Assembly: GCF_015706575.1 (NCBI RefSeq)
Contig: NW_024037072.1
Location: forward strand, 129,001 to 193,000
DNA length: 64,000 bases
Source: Patiria miniata
Taxonomy: Eukaryota > Echinodermata > Asteroidea > Valvatida > Asterinidae
Direction of reading: 5' to 3'
In this document: positions 32,340 to 46,900 of the stretch, one piece after another
Layout: every line of letters begins with the position of its first letter
How positions within the stretch are numbered: position 1 is the stretch's first letter
Notes under the pieces: generated by a model
The model's database searches: none
Told to the model about the DNA's origin: nothing
Seen by the model: the letters and a program-made list of their open reading frames with translations, nothing else
Position numbers and translations under genes: made by a program

Positions 32340-35300
32340 TCATTTGCGCAGTGGATGCCACATAGCGATCGGACGGCGCAGGACGGTCAGCATTTGGTTC
32401 CAGTGGGTCAAATTGGCGCCCTTACAGCTGGAGCCGACGAGCACGTGTCCGATGCTCGGGGTCTTTCCTCCAGCAGCATTCTCGGACACTGTGATTCGAA
32501 CTGTAACTTTCTGTATGTGCAAAGATATGAATCGGAGTAATTTTACAGACCATAGTTCGAGAGAATGAGGGCGCTATTACGACGCTATGTGGGGTAAACG
32601 TGATCCTCTTACTGTATGGACCCAGCAAATGGCGTCGTTACATCACTCCGTTCCCTCGAAAACATGGCCTAGGCCTATAGCATTTTTTTATAAATTTAAC
32701 TCGTCCGAGTCCTTGGCGTATAGAACTTCAATCATTACCATATTTGTCCCTCATATATGTCGAGTGGTGTCCCCGGTTAATGATGTCTCGAGATACATGT
32801 ATAAGTCTTCAGACCCCCTGTCATACATGCAATTGTAGTTAGTGTATATTCGTTGTCAATAGGCCTGTATCACTATTATTTTGTAGTGACTTGCATTTAT
32901 TCTGATTGCAGTGAAGCGAAAGTTGGACACCATAAACGTCTGAATTGGTAATGATAATGCTCTTTTCGAGGATATCTATTTCGTGAAATGACACGTCTTC
33001 CGATTGAATGGAACTCACACAATGGGTATATGCACCCCACAAGACATGGTTAATAGGCAATGGGAGTAGTGAGATGTGAAGGACAAATAGACCTAAGACA
33101 TAATGACGTCACACTTTGTTTACATGTTCTTTTTCCTATGGGAGCCATGTGGGGACAATGGTAGGCCTATTAGCTAGCGTCCCCACCTGGCTCCCATATT
33201 ATTATTATTAATCATTTCTGGTAATGAAACCAAGGATTCCTCAAAAAACACCCTAGCTCGCAAGCCTGAAGAAACCTGTGGAGAGCAGACAGTGAGAAGA
33301 AGTTACAGTTTTAGAGGCGGGAGGAAAAGCCCAGAAAAATATTCTGGGGAAAACCCACGCAATTTAGGTAGGGACTGAAAACCCAATCCACAAATTGGCC
33401 AAGGCGGGATTGGAACCCGGGTCACAGCGGTGGAAGGCGAGGAAAGTACCGCTACACCAACCTGACTCCCCAAACAAAGCGTGACGTCATTATGTGTTAG
33501 GTCTATTAATGAAGCCGTGTCCGAATCCGAGTCTAGAGCTATGTTCTATAGGCATGTCTTTGTCAATTACAACTAAGTTAGCACAACTAACGTAGACTTA
33601 GTTCCAGACACATGTAGCCGTAACTCTAGACGCACGTGTCTCGTAAACACTATTGTCAGTCAGAAGGTAGGTTATTTCTTGGTCTTTATCGTTGATGAAA
33701 CATGCAAAGAATCCAAGAATGGAATGCTCAGAGAGTTTGAATCTTACGTCTAGAATGTTGGAGGGCAGGGCAAACATCATGGATTCGTTGTAGATGGGGC
33801 AGTTGTCACCTCTCTTGATGGACGACTTCTTCTTGCTAACTTTCTTACCACCTTGCAGCAGATAGACCTTCACAAATGGATCTGCAAACGTTCCATTTCG
33901 ATTATTTGATAGATAATCTGCGTAATGTGATTTCAGCAATTATCACTATATCTATATCTATGATTACAACAAGCCCATAAACTAAACACGAAATATTAAA
34001 TAACAGAGATTAACAACGAAGCGCTGATGGAATAATCACCTGGCTGATGGATGCAAGGCCTCGGAGCAGTGTTGTTGACTCGAGTCGCTGACTCGGACTC
34101 GAGTCAGACTCGAGTCGCTATTTTTTTGACTTGAGACTTGACTTGACTTGGGGAAAATGACTTGAGACTTGACTTGACTTGAAAAAAATATGACTTGTGG
34201 CCTGACTTGACTGGACTAAATTTGACTTGCTGACATTAACACGTTTCTTAAAGTTACAAAAAAAGCACAAACCTGTGGGCGTTCGTGCGCACTATAGCAT
34301 AATCGGTTGAAAAGAATGCAGATACATAGCGAATTCGCAGCCAGCAATCGATAGCTGGGCATCCTGATGTACACGATTAGCACAAGGCTACAGGTACACA
34401 TTGAGTGGTTTACCGTGAGCGTGCTAGATGCAACTAGGGTTTAAACGACTGGAAAACGGCTGCTACCCCCAATCCACCATAAAACAAACAAAATTCACAT
34501 CATGCATTAAACGAAAACGTTCAGAGGGATAATTTGTAAGACGTCCTTCAAACATTGAACATGATGGAACAAGTCTGAAAATATTATATCAAAATGCGTT
34601 TTTAGACTCTTTAGATACAAATATACATGTGCATACATGTAATTTTTTTTAATGACTCGAGACTTGACTTGACTTGGAAAAAAATGACTTGAGACTTGAC
34701 TTGACTTGCTAAAATTTGACTTCGGACTTGACTTGACTTGACATGGAAAAAAATGTCTTGGTTACAACTCTGCATCACAGGTGTACAGCTGATGGATGCA
34801 AGGGTAAACGATACACCACAGCCCAACCGTGAGCTACGTTGAGGGTGAGATGACTAATTGAACACCATTAGACAATATTATTCCAAAATGTATGGGCTTA
34901 TTGTAGCGTCGACAAGTTTACAAGTGGCCCCTAGCATTGTTTTAAACGCATATTAATATTTTAATATGTATAATTATTGGAGTGTACATTGTTTGTTGTT
35001 ATTTTGGGTCGGTTTATTTTGGGGGCGGGGGTAGGGATTGGTTATTAAAGACAATGATCCATACCCATATAAGCCTGATCCATTGGCGCTGGTCCCATAA
35101 TGCGTTGCGAAGACTGCGTTTTGTTCGAAGATGTTTGTAAAAATAAGCGATTACCGATCACGTGTTCTTGGGTAGAACGGTGGTTACAAGCGAATGGGGG
35201 AGGGGGTTATAACCCGTCCACTCCCGGCTACCCTAAATCGGTGGATGAGGTCAATTTGACAAACCTGCAGTAACCTTGTTCTCCGTCCACTTCAGGCCTC

Positions 35301-38300
35301 GAGCCTTGACTATGACCACAGTCAATCGTTCGGCTGTCGGCAAGTAACTCAGTGAGAACAAGATGTCTCCTAAATCAGCTGGTTTCTGAGAATGATCGAT
35401 AAAACAATATGATTGTGAGAACAGTATGGTATTGGTAACGTTATTTATATTTCACAGAAATATAGCATTGATTAAAACAGCATGTTTAGTGCAACTTCAC
35501 GTAAATTATCGTGGCAGTTTTGACTGCCGTTCACTTTTCACTTTTGGAACAATGTCGGTCCAAGCTACATTGTGTATTTCCTGACACCAAGATAGTGCTT
35601 TTGATATAACTACATGTATAGGTTAGGCACTGACGTGGCAGTCAGGGATTTACGTAAAGATTTTGAATTAAAATGTGGCTATTTTTCTCCATTTTGTTTG
35701 TTTACTCGTTGCACATGATCTGAATGCGTGGAAAGAAACAGGAATTGTACTCAAACAGTTTGAAATGCACTATATGCCTAATATTTTAATTACTGATTTG
35801 CTATAATGAACAAGTACAGAAAGAAAATTGAGATCTGTATACCTGAAAACAACCTTATCTTGGCAAAAGAAATATGATTTGAAGGTAAATGCGATAAAAG
35901 GTACATAACTAATTTGTCATGGCCTCCAAGACGGTCAACCAATTTTACTGTATGACAGATGCGCAGCTTCGCTCTCCTATTTTTTTGTCAGATCACTTTA
36001 AATTTTTATTTCTCTTTGTAAACCGATTCCCTTTCGCTTTATGCCCACGGTATGATTATCTGTCGACAATTCCAATTAGTTTTAAATTTCAGTGGACGGT
36101 GTGATTAATTATGTAAAACTCAATTTCCTGTTATGTTGGACCCAAAATGAAACGAAAATTACAAGTACCAATTCTGTGTTGAAAAGTGAGCGTCGTTACT
36201 TTGGATACATTTTTATTAATGCTCGCATATAGACAATCACGTTATAGGCAATCGTTATACGGCGTGCATTACCAGATTTATTACCTGGCCAAATATGACA
36301 ATCAGCCGTTGGTCACAATCCAGATGATACAAAGGAAACATTGTGAACATAGAAAACGATGCACTCGTATTCTATCCTCGTTTACAATATTGACAAGGTT
36401 GAAATATTACAAGCACCTGCTTGTCGTAAAGGTCTCAGCCTTCTTCTCAGGTTTGCCTGATGGCCATCGGGTCTGTGCAGATTGTAACCCCAAGCATTGA
36501 AACACGTCTTGTTCCATCGGCATTCCCAAGTCATGTTCGAAATAATGAGGATAATGAGTGCAATCGATCAGATATTTCAGTGTTAAGCACTGTCACACGT
36601 TGGTTTGGCACGCTGTGTAAATTTGTAGAATCACTTCATCTTATTTATTATCTTTATCACATGAACAATAAAAAATGCGACGCCGATGGCACATATGGAT
36701 CACCATATTTTTGGTCCATTTTCATTACCTCCTCCAGGATACCGTCCAAACACTAGAAAAAATACCACGTGACCATAACATTACTGCACATATCTTGCCT
36801 CCGTTTACAAAATATTCATAAACAACGTTACGAATTGTCACAAACAATTATCAGAGTGCATTTACTGACGACAGCATAGCATTATTGCTTAATTTTGGTG
36901 AAATATTTTTGGTCAATTTTCGGGGACCGACCGACCGACCGACACCTAAGTGACTTGTAGAAGCTCCTGCCAGAGCTTTAAAAAAATGATTCCATGGAAT
37001 TCACACTTTGGAATTATTAATATCTGGAATTGATGCACGGTTGCATTTCAGTAGGACTGTGGGAAACAGAACATATGCTCCTTTTTTTGCACTCGACCCT
37101 TGAGTCTGTCTCCAAAACAAAACCAACATTACCTCATTGATATCACTTAGATTGAGCCACGTGCTGAAAGGGCCAGGCAGTAGGTCCACATCGCCGAGTT
37201 TAAGCGTCGTTTCCCCCACGGCCTCGTGCCTTGCGTGCCGGTCGTAAGAGAACACCGTAAACTTGAGTGAATGCTCCGCCAGATCTTCCTTGGCCACTTT
37301 CATGGTGATGCGCTCGTTGTACACCGGATTCAGACTTTTGCGATACACCTGGGAATTACAAAATTGCAATTTCACTACAAATGTTGATTATATTATTTTC
37401 AATTACATCAGCTAGACCAATGATGAGACAATTCTGAGTCAATAAAGACCCAACACATCATGCCCAACATGTTACAATGGTATTGTACACAAAGTTATGA
37501 ATTTCAGTTTTCAAGTTTAACATAACATAATGGGTTTCCTTCAATTACATTCTAACCAAATCATTCTGGAAATACTAACAGAAGCATACAAGATGAACAA
37601 ACCTGTTCAATAAGTGTTCTTTCTAGTCGTATAATCGTTCTCTTATAAGACGTGATACACCTGCATTTCACTTTGACCAGTCAAACAGATATCATGATTA
37701 ACATGAGACTCAAGGATACCGCCTACCTTCGTTTGACCTTTCAACTCATGTTCCGGCATCAAGTGAACCTTGACATAGGTGTCGGAGGGCGAGGCGTTAT
37801 CCCATGATGCTTTGAGGTCTGTAGCCTGCACCAATGTTAATGTGAACCGTTTGTTTTCTGTTGAGTAGTCCATGACGACTTCGATTTGCCCAGCTCTGGA
37901 ATTTGCAGATCAAAGAGAAATAACACCAAATATAAAGGATCGTTATTTATCGAAAATGTAGGTGTGTTGTTGAAGGTATTCCGAGACTTTTTTTTTTGCC
38001 TACTCTGTCAACGCTTTTTAACTTCCTTAAACGGTCTACACTGTTATAAGAAAAATATTGTTAAGTGGTTTTCTAAAATGTATCGTTCCATAATTAACTA
38101 ACCTTTTCAGGAACCCTTCGTTGAATTATACGTTGATTTTTTTCAGTGGTCAGAAGAACTGTTGAGACATTGCCCCCCGATACATGTGATATTTTTTGTC
38201 TTTTAGGAAGTGGAACTGAATATGAAACAACTCACACGTTCATAAAATTGTCTTGAACCGACGACTCTGACGTCACTGAGCTCAGAGATTCGCTGGAGTA

Positions 38301-41300
38301 ACACCGGACCAGTTTGCGCATTAGAATTTCGTCTGGAGTACCGTCACGTGACGCGTCACTGCCATCTTGGTGTTCGACGTCCGGCTGCAGGTTGACCGCA
38401 TGCGCGTGGGACTCCTGCGCAGCCGCAGAGATGGCCTGCTCTGCCTTGGCGAAGATGGTCTCGTACTCGACGAAACGTCCAGGATCATCTGGCGTAGGGA
38501 TATCGGTAGATTGGTCGACCTGTGACGAAAACAACAATATTCCAGAGTAGTTGTCAAGGTCTCATATTATAAGTCTCCACCAGCAAGTCAATCATCAGTA
38601 ATCACAAATCATCCAGGATCAAACTTGCTAGGCAATATTCAAATAATTTTGTAAAAACGACATTTCATTGTCTCCGTTACTTGTGCCCATTTGATAAAGT
38701 TATGAGTTGACTTGTGATGGGCTTTTAACGACTTAACAACAAGTTTGGAATAGCCGTACAAGACCTTCGCTCGTACGCCCCACCCTGCAAACAAGGCGCT
38801 AGGAAGGGCTCATGTACTTCACATAATATTGTGAAAGAAGTGCGTATGGCATTCTGGGTAACTTATCATGACGATCGCATGCATCGCACGTATGATAAAC
38901 AGCTGAAGCGAGTTTGTGTGACCCTTTAACCATTTTGTGGGTGCGATGTCCGAGATATGACAAGAAAAGAGGGACTGCACTTTTTAGTGTGCAAGCTGGC
39001 CTGTAACACAATGCAGAACCCTTCTCCCCGCCGACGCCAATTGTCTTGCGCATGATGATGCATGGTTATAACATAGAGCAAGGGTTACAATACATGATGA
39101 TGATTTTGTTTTTGCTTTGGAATTATAAGCCCCAATATTTTACGACTATGGATGTATTTCAACATTCCATCGCAAAACGAAACAAAACTAGATTAAGACT
39201 GAAAGGCAGATGCAAATACTCGACAGAATATAGGCCTAAGTTCACATAAAATTAACCGACTTCAAAGAGACGCTGAAGACTTTTCAAGGAAATGCCATTC
39301 ACTCTTAGGTTTATTTTTTGTGCAAGTGCAGACACTTCCTATTTAATGGAAAATTAATTGACTGGAAAATTAATTTAACGCAGATAGCACAGGAAAGAAG
39401 GTAACTCGATGAACTGACCACGATGGAAACCGTGACTCATCTGAATAATTGTATTAATTTGTTCATTTTGGTTTAGGTGGCTTTGCCTGCTTGCGTCGGT
39501 TCAGTTTGGTTAACTAGCAAAATTAGTAACTACATTTGTAATGTCGTACATTTCAATCTGGAATAATAATAAACATAACACAAAGGTTAGTTCGAGCAGG
39601 AAACGGCACATCTGATACTGAGCCCCGAGTATATATTGTATAAAAATTTCACTGTCTGTGCCTATAGTGTACATATTAAAATTATCATTCTCATTACAGA
39701 AATGTGGCCATGATCTGTAGCATAACAGTCAATGTGCAATAAAACGGCATCTCAGCAATTATTTCACAAAATTCTCCTTTGAGTATCATTATAAACCGTT
39801 TTGATAATTTCCATTCGCTTACCAGTTTCGTTCATATATCGTTCATGAAAAGGGCGATAATAAGCGAAAACATACATTAGAAACCATTTATGAAACCCAC
39901 ACGAACAAAACAAATTGCTATTGTCAATGTTAAATTGAATTTGAAATCAATTATACGCATAATTGTGATGCAGGTGTTATTCATCAAAGAGAGAAGCAAC
40001 ACAAAAGACTAATCCACATTTTGTGGCGAAGTAAAATATGGATGCATGACAATAAAAACGACAGCTGTGTAGTCTCATGGGCCACATTCTCCATGCATCA
40101 ATCAACACTAGATGAAAGAACACTGCACGAGCCATATTGATAACAAGACGTGCGCGCATGCTTATCATGAGCAACACCTCGACATGACACTTCCGCTGTC
40201 CCCGTATACCACCTTCCATAATCAACTATACGTAACAATCTACCGTATACCTGAGCCATCAGGTGCCCTTGCCAAGCCTCGGAAAACGCTCATCCGTGTG
40301 TCTTCTTTGGTGTCGAACTTGGGATGCCCCGCGGCATATACGCAATACACCCAACGGCACGATTCAACTGTACTACACCGTGCATGGATATGTATGCAGT
40401 TCACAAATCATCGGGGGAAAAAACTACCAGAGACGGTTGCGTGTTTTTCGCTTGATCCACTATGGTATACCTGTAGTGGATGGGCGAGAGCGTACAAAAC
40501 AGCATGCATACGCAGCACGTACGTGTGGTTTATTCGGCTGCATGCCGAGCCAGGGTTGGGGAAAATCATAAATTAACGGAGTCGACACCCGGACTACAGA
40601 GCCGGCTGTGCGAGAGCGCCATTCGCATCCTGTTTCCTTGATTACGAATCGTACACGCATCGATCGGAGAGACTGGCTAAGCATTTGAACATTTTGATCG
40701 CTCACCGAGCAGTTGTACGACAAACGAGGGTCTTTTCATAAGGGATGATTACGGAGCATTATGATGAGGCAAAGTTTGAAAGATAAAATTGATTTCCAAG
40801 ATGAATTACTATGATCCACTCGATTAATTCAAACATGCATTTTTTCGTACCTGCCATTCATAAGAATAAAAAGATAATAACAGTATAAGTACAGTCACCT
40901 ACAATAGGCCTACATGTGTACCAAGAACAATTTAGGCAATAATTATTAATGTTCGGTTTCTAGGACTTTGTTCAGTGAGTTTCTTTACGATCTTCTTGTA
41001 CTAATGGATTTCAGCAAAAAATTGGTCATGCCAACCGTTTATTATAAACAATAATAAACGTGGACTTTCATTTACAACTAATAACGATCTCCTGCAATTG
41101 ACATGTCAGCATGAGCGAAAGTATACAACTCGATTTGTTTTTGCGTCGGGTTTCCGTAATAATTGTGATAAATGGATGGTGAATTTGATGTCTTAGTCCA
41201 TTGCTAGCAATCGTGAGGGTGCATGCATAATTACGTCATTACGTGCAACGCGGCGGGTCCAGCAAGCAATAGCCGAGTCACGTCGTATTTTTCTCTGACA

Positions 41301-43958
41301 TACGGAACGAGCGACAGCTATAGGCTATGTGTATTAATGTTATGTTGTATCATTCATCATGCATGGTAAACTAGTTTTCCACGCGTCAAGGATCATCCGA
41401 AATTCACCTCCAATTGCTGGGGAGCTTATAACCTTATGGGCGAGCAAAAAGAGGGGGTGTCAGTTTTCATTTGTGGTATTCGTTCTATTCTAATTTGCGG
41501 TGCCATTTCTTATAACAGCGGTAACATGTCACGTTTCGTCATGTGAGGTGTAAGACGAAACTATGTACACTCCAATTTCTGACCAGTACAATGTTCCACT
41601 TTTGACATTTATTTACCAATTCTAAAGAGTTCTCAAAAAAGTGCAAACCGGACAAGTGTCACTTATTTGAATTTAACGTGGCGAACTTTGGACTCCTGAT
41701 GATTATTTACAATATTAACTTTTTCATAAGCTTGAATTTCAGCTACTAATTCGTACGCTAATAAGTCCCTGTTTGATCAGGGATATCCATAGGTTCTTTT
41801 ATGTTACTTTTTGCGTTTCTGGGTTAAGTGACCCGAAACGTGTCGTTTTTTTACCCGGAAATATGTTAGGCCACATAATAGACCTTTCTACGCTTGGTTG
41901 GCAAACTGCATTGCCAATCATGGGTTGCAAAACTACGGAAGGTCCAACACTGCAATTAAAGAAGAAGCGTTATTACAGATAACCAACATAATTATTTGAT
42001 GGTTGGAAAAACAACATTTTCAACAATGCTACAACAAGTACAACATAATTCCTAAACATGCCTTTTTACTTTGTACTGAGGGCGTTATGGGGACTTCCTT
42101 TTGGAAAAATATGTTACCAACCACGGTTTCAATTTATGCGCTTGCGGCAGCCCATATAAAATGGCGCCAATGTTTACAAACAAAAGAAAGGTCTATAGAA
42201 CCCGGACTCGGGGCCAGTCTGACCAGGAACCTGTACAGTGTAATCGTGTAACTGCATGCTGACCGTAGCCAAATAATTTGGGCGTAGCCTTAGAAATGTT
42301 CCATCTCATGGCTGAGGGCGCTGCATTCACTGACCAGACAGCAAATGACTGGTTCACGTGTGCTTTGCATGCTATGAAATTACGAGAACATTTTGGTTAC
42401 CAGGGAGGCGGATCACCCAAGAAGAGCAAATGAGAATTCTCGGAACCTCGGCTTCGTTTCAGCTGTAGAGTCATTACACCTTTGATGTCGAGTGAAAGAA
42501 TTCCAAACTTTGTCAGATATCATTCATTTCATACACTTATTTCAATAATTCCAATAATGAGATATACATCATATAGTATTTGGAGTTCACCAAGCAGAAC
42601 TTGGGCCCAATTTGGCCTGGAATGCCAATTCTTTCAATTCCCAAACGAGATCCGACAATATCAAAAGAAGGATCTCTTTGCGTTTTAATGTATATTCATG
42701 ATGTCAAGAGCTGTAGAAAATAAGTTATACAAGGAATAATGGTGTGGGGACAATTTTTGTCCGAGTTCGAATCCGGTGAGCGATTTTTACTTCTCGTTTT
42801 ACCTTTGAAATAATTAAAGTGAGGAAGGAACGTTTCTCACAAGACGTAAAGCCTATCTTAAATTTGTGTTGTTGAAAACTAGGCAACGGATATGCATGTA
42901 TTGGACCAATCAGAAGATGAGAAACGAACGTCGCTTTGGGGAAAAAACAATTCGCGACCGGGATCCCTGAAGTCGGCGGCAACAAAATCTTATTAGCCAG
43001 AGGCGGAGAAAAAGCCGATTTTTGAAATGCTTTTCAGGATATGTACCCGTTGTCTGTGGCTACGGAAACATGTAAAAAAAAAAAAAAAAAAAAAAGCCCG
43101 ATATGACGAAGTTGGACGCGGCCTTAGAATGCCCCCCCCCCCGTATCCGCGGCTGTTACGGAATTAAAAATATGAATATGGACACGTTTGGCGACTCCGC
43201 ACGTGGTTTGTAAATGTACTATAGTTTGTACTGTAACAATGGTCAAAAGAAGGCGCCACTAATTAACATGTCAAACCACAAGCCGGTTAGTATTGACCTA
43301 AAATCGTTATATACCAAACGATTACTACTTTATGAACAATCTCTGTGGATCCCGCGATGTTGGTTGTATAGCGACGTTCCATACCATAAGAAGTATTTAA
43401 CGCTTGCACATTAGATGAATCAAAGTTAGCATATAGACAAAAATGCCCATTCTGCTTTTAATGCATCAAAAAGTGAGCAGCCTTTGAAATCTGTTAATTG
43501 CCTTGATTCAACTATAATGGTAAACTCAACAATAACTGGTTTGCCGGAGACCTTATGACACAAAAATCGTTCACGTGTCAGCAATCGCTAATTTGAAGTG
43601 AAAATAATTTCGTGAATAGTCTTATTTTGTCCATTAACTCCGATCTAGTCATCAAAGTTTGCAAGAATAAGACAGGTGTCTAAATACGTTATAGAATATT
43701 GCACTTTGAGAACCATGTTTCTACTACAGAACCACGCAGACAAGCTAGATATTGGGTGTTCTTGATATCGACACTCACCTGATAGGCAGTGCCGTAATCC
43801 GTTTGTATTAAGCTGGTCTTCTCCTCGTTCCGTCTGCAGATGTAGTCGAGTAGTTTCTGCAAGTCGCACGATCCACAGAATCGTGCCCAGACAGCGACTA
43901 CACCGACGCCGGCCGCAGTAAGGCCAGAGATAACTAAGGCAACGCCAATAACTGTCAT
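32340..43958 (-). CDS. Synaptotagmin-12-like double-C2 membrane protein, complete, seven exons
   Basis: A synaptotagmin family member: an N-terminal membrane anchor and tandem C2 domains, acting on secretory or synaptic vesicles. Exons, minus strand: 43,779-43,958; 38,236-38,519; 37,727-37,895; 37,133-37,348; 35,265-35,385; 33,748-33,881; 32,340-32,510 (424 aa, usual family length). The TM helix is at ~4-25, followed by CGSC, a likely palmitoylation site. Residues 61-155 are an acidic/Ser-rich linker. C2A is ~156-283 and C2B ~287-424. The C2B segments SLSYLPTAERLTVV, TADPFVKVYLLQ and THWNQML...LRRP.(A/S)MWH match vertebrate SYT12 specifically. Both C2 domains lack parts of the five-aspartate calcium site (C2A loop 3 FSYDRHARHE; C2B loop 3 SENAAGGKTP), as in SYT12, so calcium-independent function is expected. 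Intron 1 is 5.3 kb. Confidence 0.93.
33090..33503 (-). repeat. TA-flanked inverted-repeat element carrying a tRNA-derived SINE
   Basis: The ends GACCTAAGACATAATGACGT and the complementary stretch ending TGTTAGGTC are flanked by TA (33,088-33,089 and 33,504-33,505). On the minus strand, about 33,470-33,390 reads like a tRNA head: GGTGTAGCGGTA (A-box region) then GACCCGGGTTCCAATCCCG (B-box). Next comes a body with the AAAACCCACGCA-type motif common in animal SINEs. It lies in SYT12 intron 6. Confidence 0.65.
34067..34772. mobile_element. Element rich in GACTTGACTTG tandem motifs
   Basis: The ends CAGTGTTGTTGACTCGAGTC and TTGGTTACAACTCTG are roughly inverted, and both inner flanks are built of ACTTGAGACTTGACTTGACT iterations (34,125-34,210 and 34,660-34,745). 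CTGATGGATGCAAGG occurs about 20 bp outside the left end and about 20 bp outside the right end. It lies in SYT12 intron 5 and has no open frame. Confidence 0.65.
38520..43778 (-). other. SYT12 intron 1 (5.3 kb), no additional gene seen
   Basis: Open frames in it, including the 154-codon plus-strand frame at 40,112-40,576, show no domain, splice context or codon pattern that I can support. A tRNA-like B-box (GTTCGAATCCGG) at about 42,763 and a ~22-base poly-A run at about 43,074 are likely SINE remnants. Confidence 0.5.
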
Positions 43959-46900
43959 GTTGAATCAGTTCAGTCTGGTTCATCCGAAGGAAAAAGGAAA
44001 GCGAAGATCAGTGTGAAATTGTGGCTGTCAACATGGAAGGATCCAATATGAAACAATATGAGCTTATTAAAGTTAAAAACTGGTGCATTATTAATCCTGA
44101 TATTTGACATAATTCCGGGATCAGTCAGTTGTGTGGTTCTCCTTCACCCACTGGTGTTATGGGCCTTATTCACGTGTCGGCCATATTGAATTTAAAAGGT
44201 AAAATCTTCATTTTTGCAACTTGCGAAGAGAAATGAAAACAATGACATAAACTTAATTACACATTATATCAGTCTGTTCTTATGAATAATCATAAATTTG
44301 TGATTAAACATACCCTACTGTTTTAAGCCACCAAAAAAATGAAAGTGAGGCTAGAAGGTATAAATAGTCTGGCACCATCCCATTCAATAGTTCACAACTA
44401 ATAAAATGCATTCAGGGAACCCGACCAAAATGGCTTTCTCGCGAATAAGGTCAATAAATAGGAACTTGAAGAAATGGGGTATAATTACCGTAAAAAAAAC
44501 GACGTTACCTTTGTGCGTACATTGAAGTCAAACAAAAACAATCCATGCATAATTATAGCTCATGAGTTAAGGCGATCTGCTTCTCAAAAAAGCCTGATCT
44601 TTCTTATTTCATTTGATGAACAATTGCCTTGGGAAAAGTATTCGCCACAGCCGGGAAGAGACGTTGTGTCTCCTCTTGTTCCTATATACAGTCTATATAC
44701 CGATCAATCGCCCCTGTACGACTGTGATAATATCATGTTGGCATCTACTATACAGTAACTATAATATAATGTGCAAATGCCACCGCGTGCTTGTAACTTG
44801 CATTAAAAAAAGTCAATCGTAAAAAGCCTCATAGCGCTCATGTATAAGGAACGACAGGGGAATTCGAACCCTGTCAGCATTCATCATTTACATGCGGCGC
44901 CGTCCGGGAATTGGTTTTCCATGACATTAAGCCGACCATTATCATTACAAAAGATCGTATAAAAAGCCGTTACTTCAATGTGTTCTGGTAAATGGCCTTC
45001 CCTTTGCTTTCCCCTCATGACATTTTGCATTTATTATTATTGGCACATGAAAAATGTAATACTATGATGTGATCATACAACATTCACCATGTAAAACAAA
45101 GGATTGTAGCTGCCATTGAACACCTATAGGACACCTCAGTTACAGAGGCAGCATTGTGGTACCTCGTATTACAAAAAACACACTGAGAAGTCACTAAAAG
45201 CATTGCTAAAAAGTGCTAAAACTGAAGTATTCCTCAATAATGCGCACTCCAAGTGAAAAATCATATGGTTAAGAGGTCCCCCTCCCCCTGTGCTCCTCAA
45301 GCACCTCCCCGCCTGCACACCTGCTTGCCACCATCTCCCTATCAGTCAACGAATGTATCATTACAATGTCTGTTCATTTTCCTCTCTGACCTTATCTGGC
45401 TGTAGCTCTAGAAACTGCAAGAAAAAAAATAGATATTGCTTTGATCGAGGACCATCAATAATTAATCTTACGCTTGGAGTAACTGCGTATCAAATGAACC
45501 GGAGTTAAATGCTAATAAAACGGCATGGGCTGGTATTTTTCATTCGGTTTTAATTGAGATGGTTGCAGGTGCATAGCGATCAGTGTAACACTAGCTTGTC
45601 TCGACCGTGCAGCCTCGATTTAAAAATAGACAGTGACCCTGACCATTTATTAATGATAAAATTGTCTCACGCCGCAGATATATTCTCAAGTAGATAAAAT
45701 AAAAGTTGTAAAGGAAGATTTCGCATGCAATGCTGAATTATTATCAATTAAAATAAGCTTTGAAATGTAAACATAATTAGTTAAAACTTTGAAACCGTGT
45801 TCACTTTATGCCTCTAACAATACTATAGCCTGTGTAAAAACATTACTGTACAAAAACTGCCAAATATTCTCTCACAACCATTTTCATAAATGCAACCAAT
45901 AACATTTTTATTTCAATTGTTTCACCGTAAACCTAGCAATCAACAGTAATTATAACAACATAATTTGGAGGAAAGTCGGTAGCCACTGGTGCGATGTGAA
46001 AATGAATGTCTGCTTTGAAGGCCTGGCTAATATCTGTGGGGTGGGCAGTTGAAACCTACTAGCAACAATTAAAGCTTTGAAGAGATCAGCGAATTTGTCA
46101 ACGGTTTTCTCCACAGCAACAACTATTTTAAAAGGAGGAGGTAGATCACTAAGGGAAATAAAGCACACATCCGTCGTTGCGAATCATCAACAATAAAAAA
46201 GAGCAATTGTCATAACTAATGGTTCGTATCCCATCACCATGGCAGCAATATCTACGCCGTCATGCGTGTTACGACCATTGTTTTCATATCATGCATTTCT
46301 GTTGAACTCTTTTTTTTAAAATGATATTTGGTTGATTTTCTCCAACCGTCTTAACACAGTCCTAACACTTTCTGATGTTTCTTTTTAAGAGCTAAGTCTG
46401 AAATTTTGAAAACAAATACAAATTTGAATTTTACATAATTATAAGAAGACTTGGAGTCCCAGTTCTGACGTGTGTTAATCATAAGTGCACGATACATCAA
46501 ACAATTGAACGGTAAGGAATTTATAACAACGGCTTACGTGTGGTTTACCGTTTAATATCCAAGTGATGACCGACACAACATGGCACATGTTAGACACTGC
46601 ATGGCCGAAACAATAAAATACACATAGTTCACGTAGGCCTACGTACCTGCAATATTTGGCAACACCAAAGACAAGGCACTGAGCACAGGGAGGAAGAGGG
46701 AGCCAGCCGTCTACATTCACATTTTGCCCGCGTGATGATACGGCAGAGTACTGCCTCGTCTACGCGGTCCCTGTGGATTATGCTCGCATCGTCAAGGCTC
46801 GCAAACCGCGTTGTTTCTCACTCCGTTGATAATAATGTATGCGCCGTGTCGTTGCCATATGAACCGATCCTTGTGTCTGTGGACGGTGGCTCGATGAGGA

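Noticed and set aside
40112-40576. 154-codon plus-strand open frame in SYT12 intron 1
   Set aside because: No recognisable domain, no splice context, overlapped by other open frames in a locally GC-richer patch. Best explained as chance.
44845-44930. Possible tRNA gene on the minus strand (GGGTTCGAATTCCCC)
   Set aside because: A T-arm-like motif is present but no matching acceptor strand, D-arm or anticodon arm can be folded.
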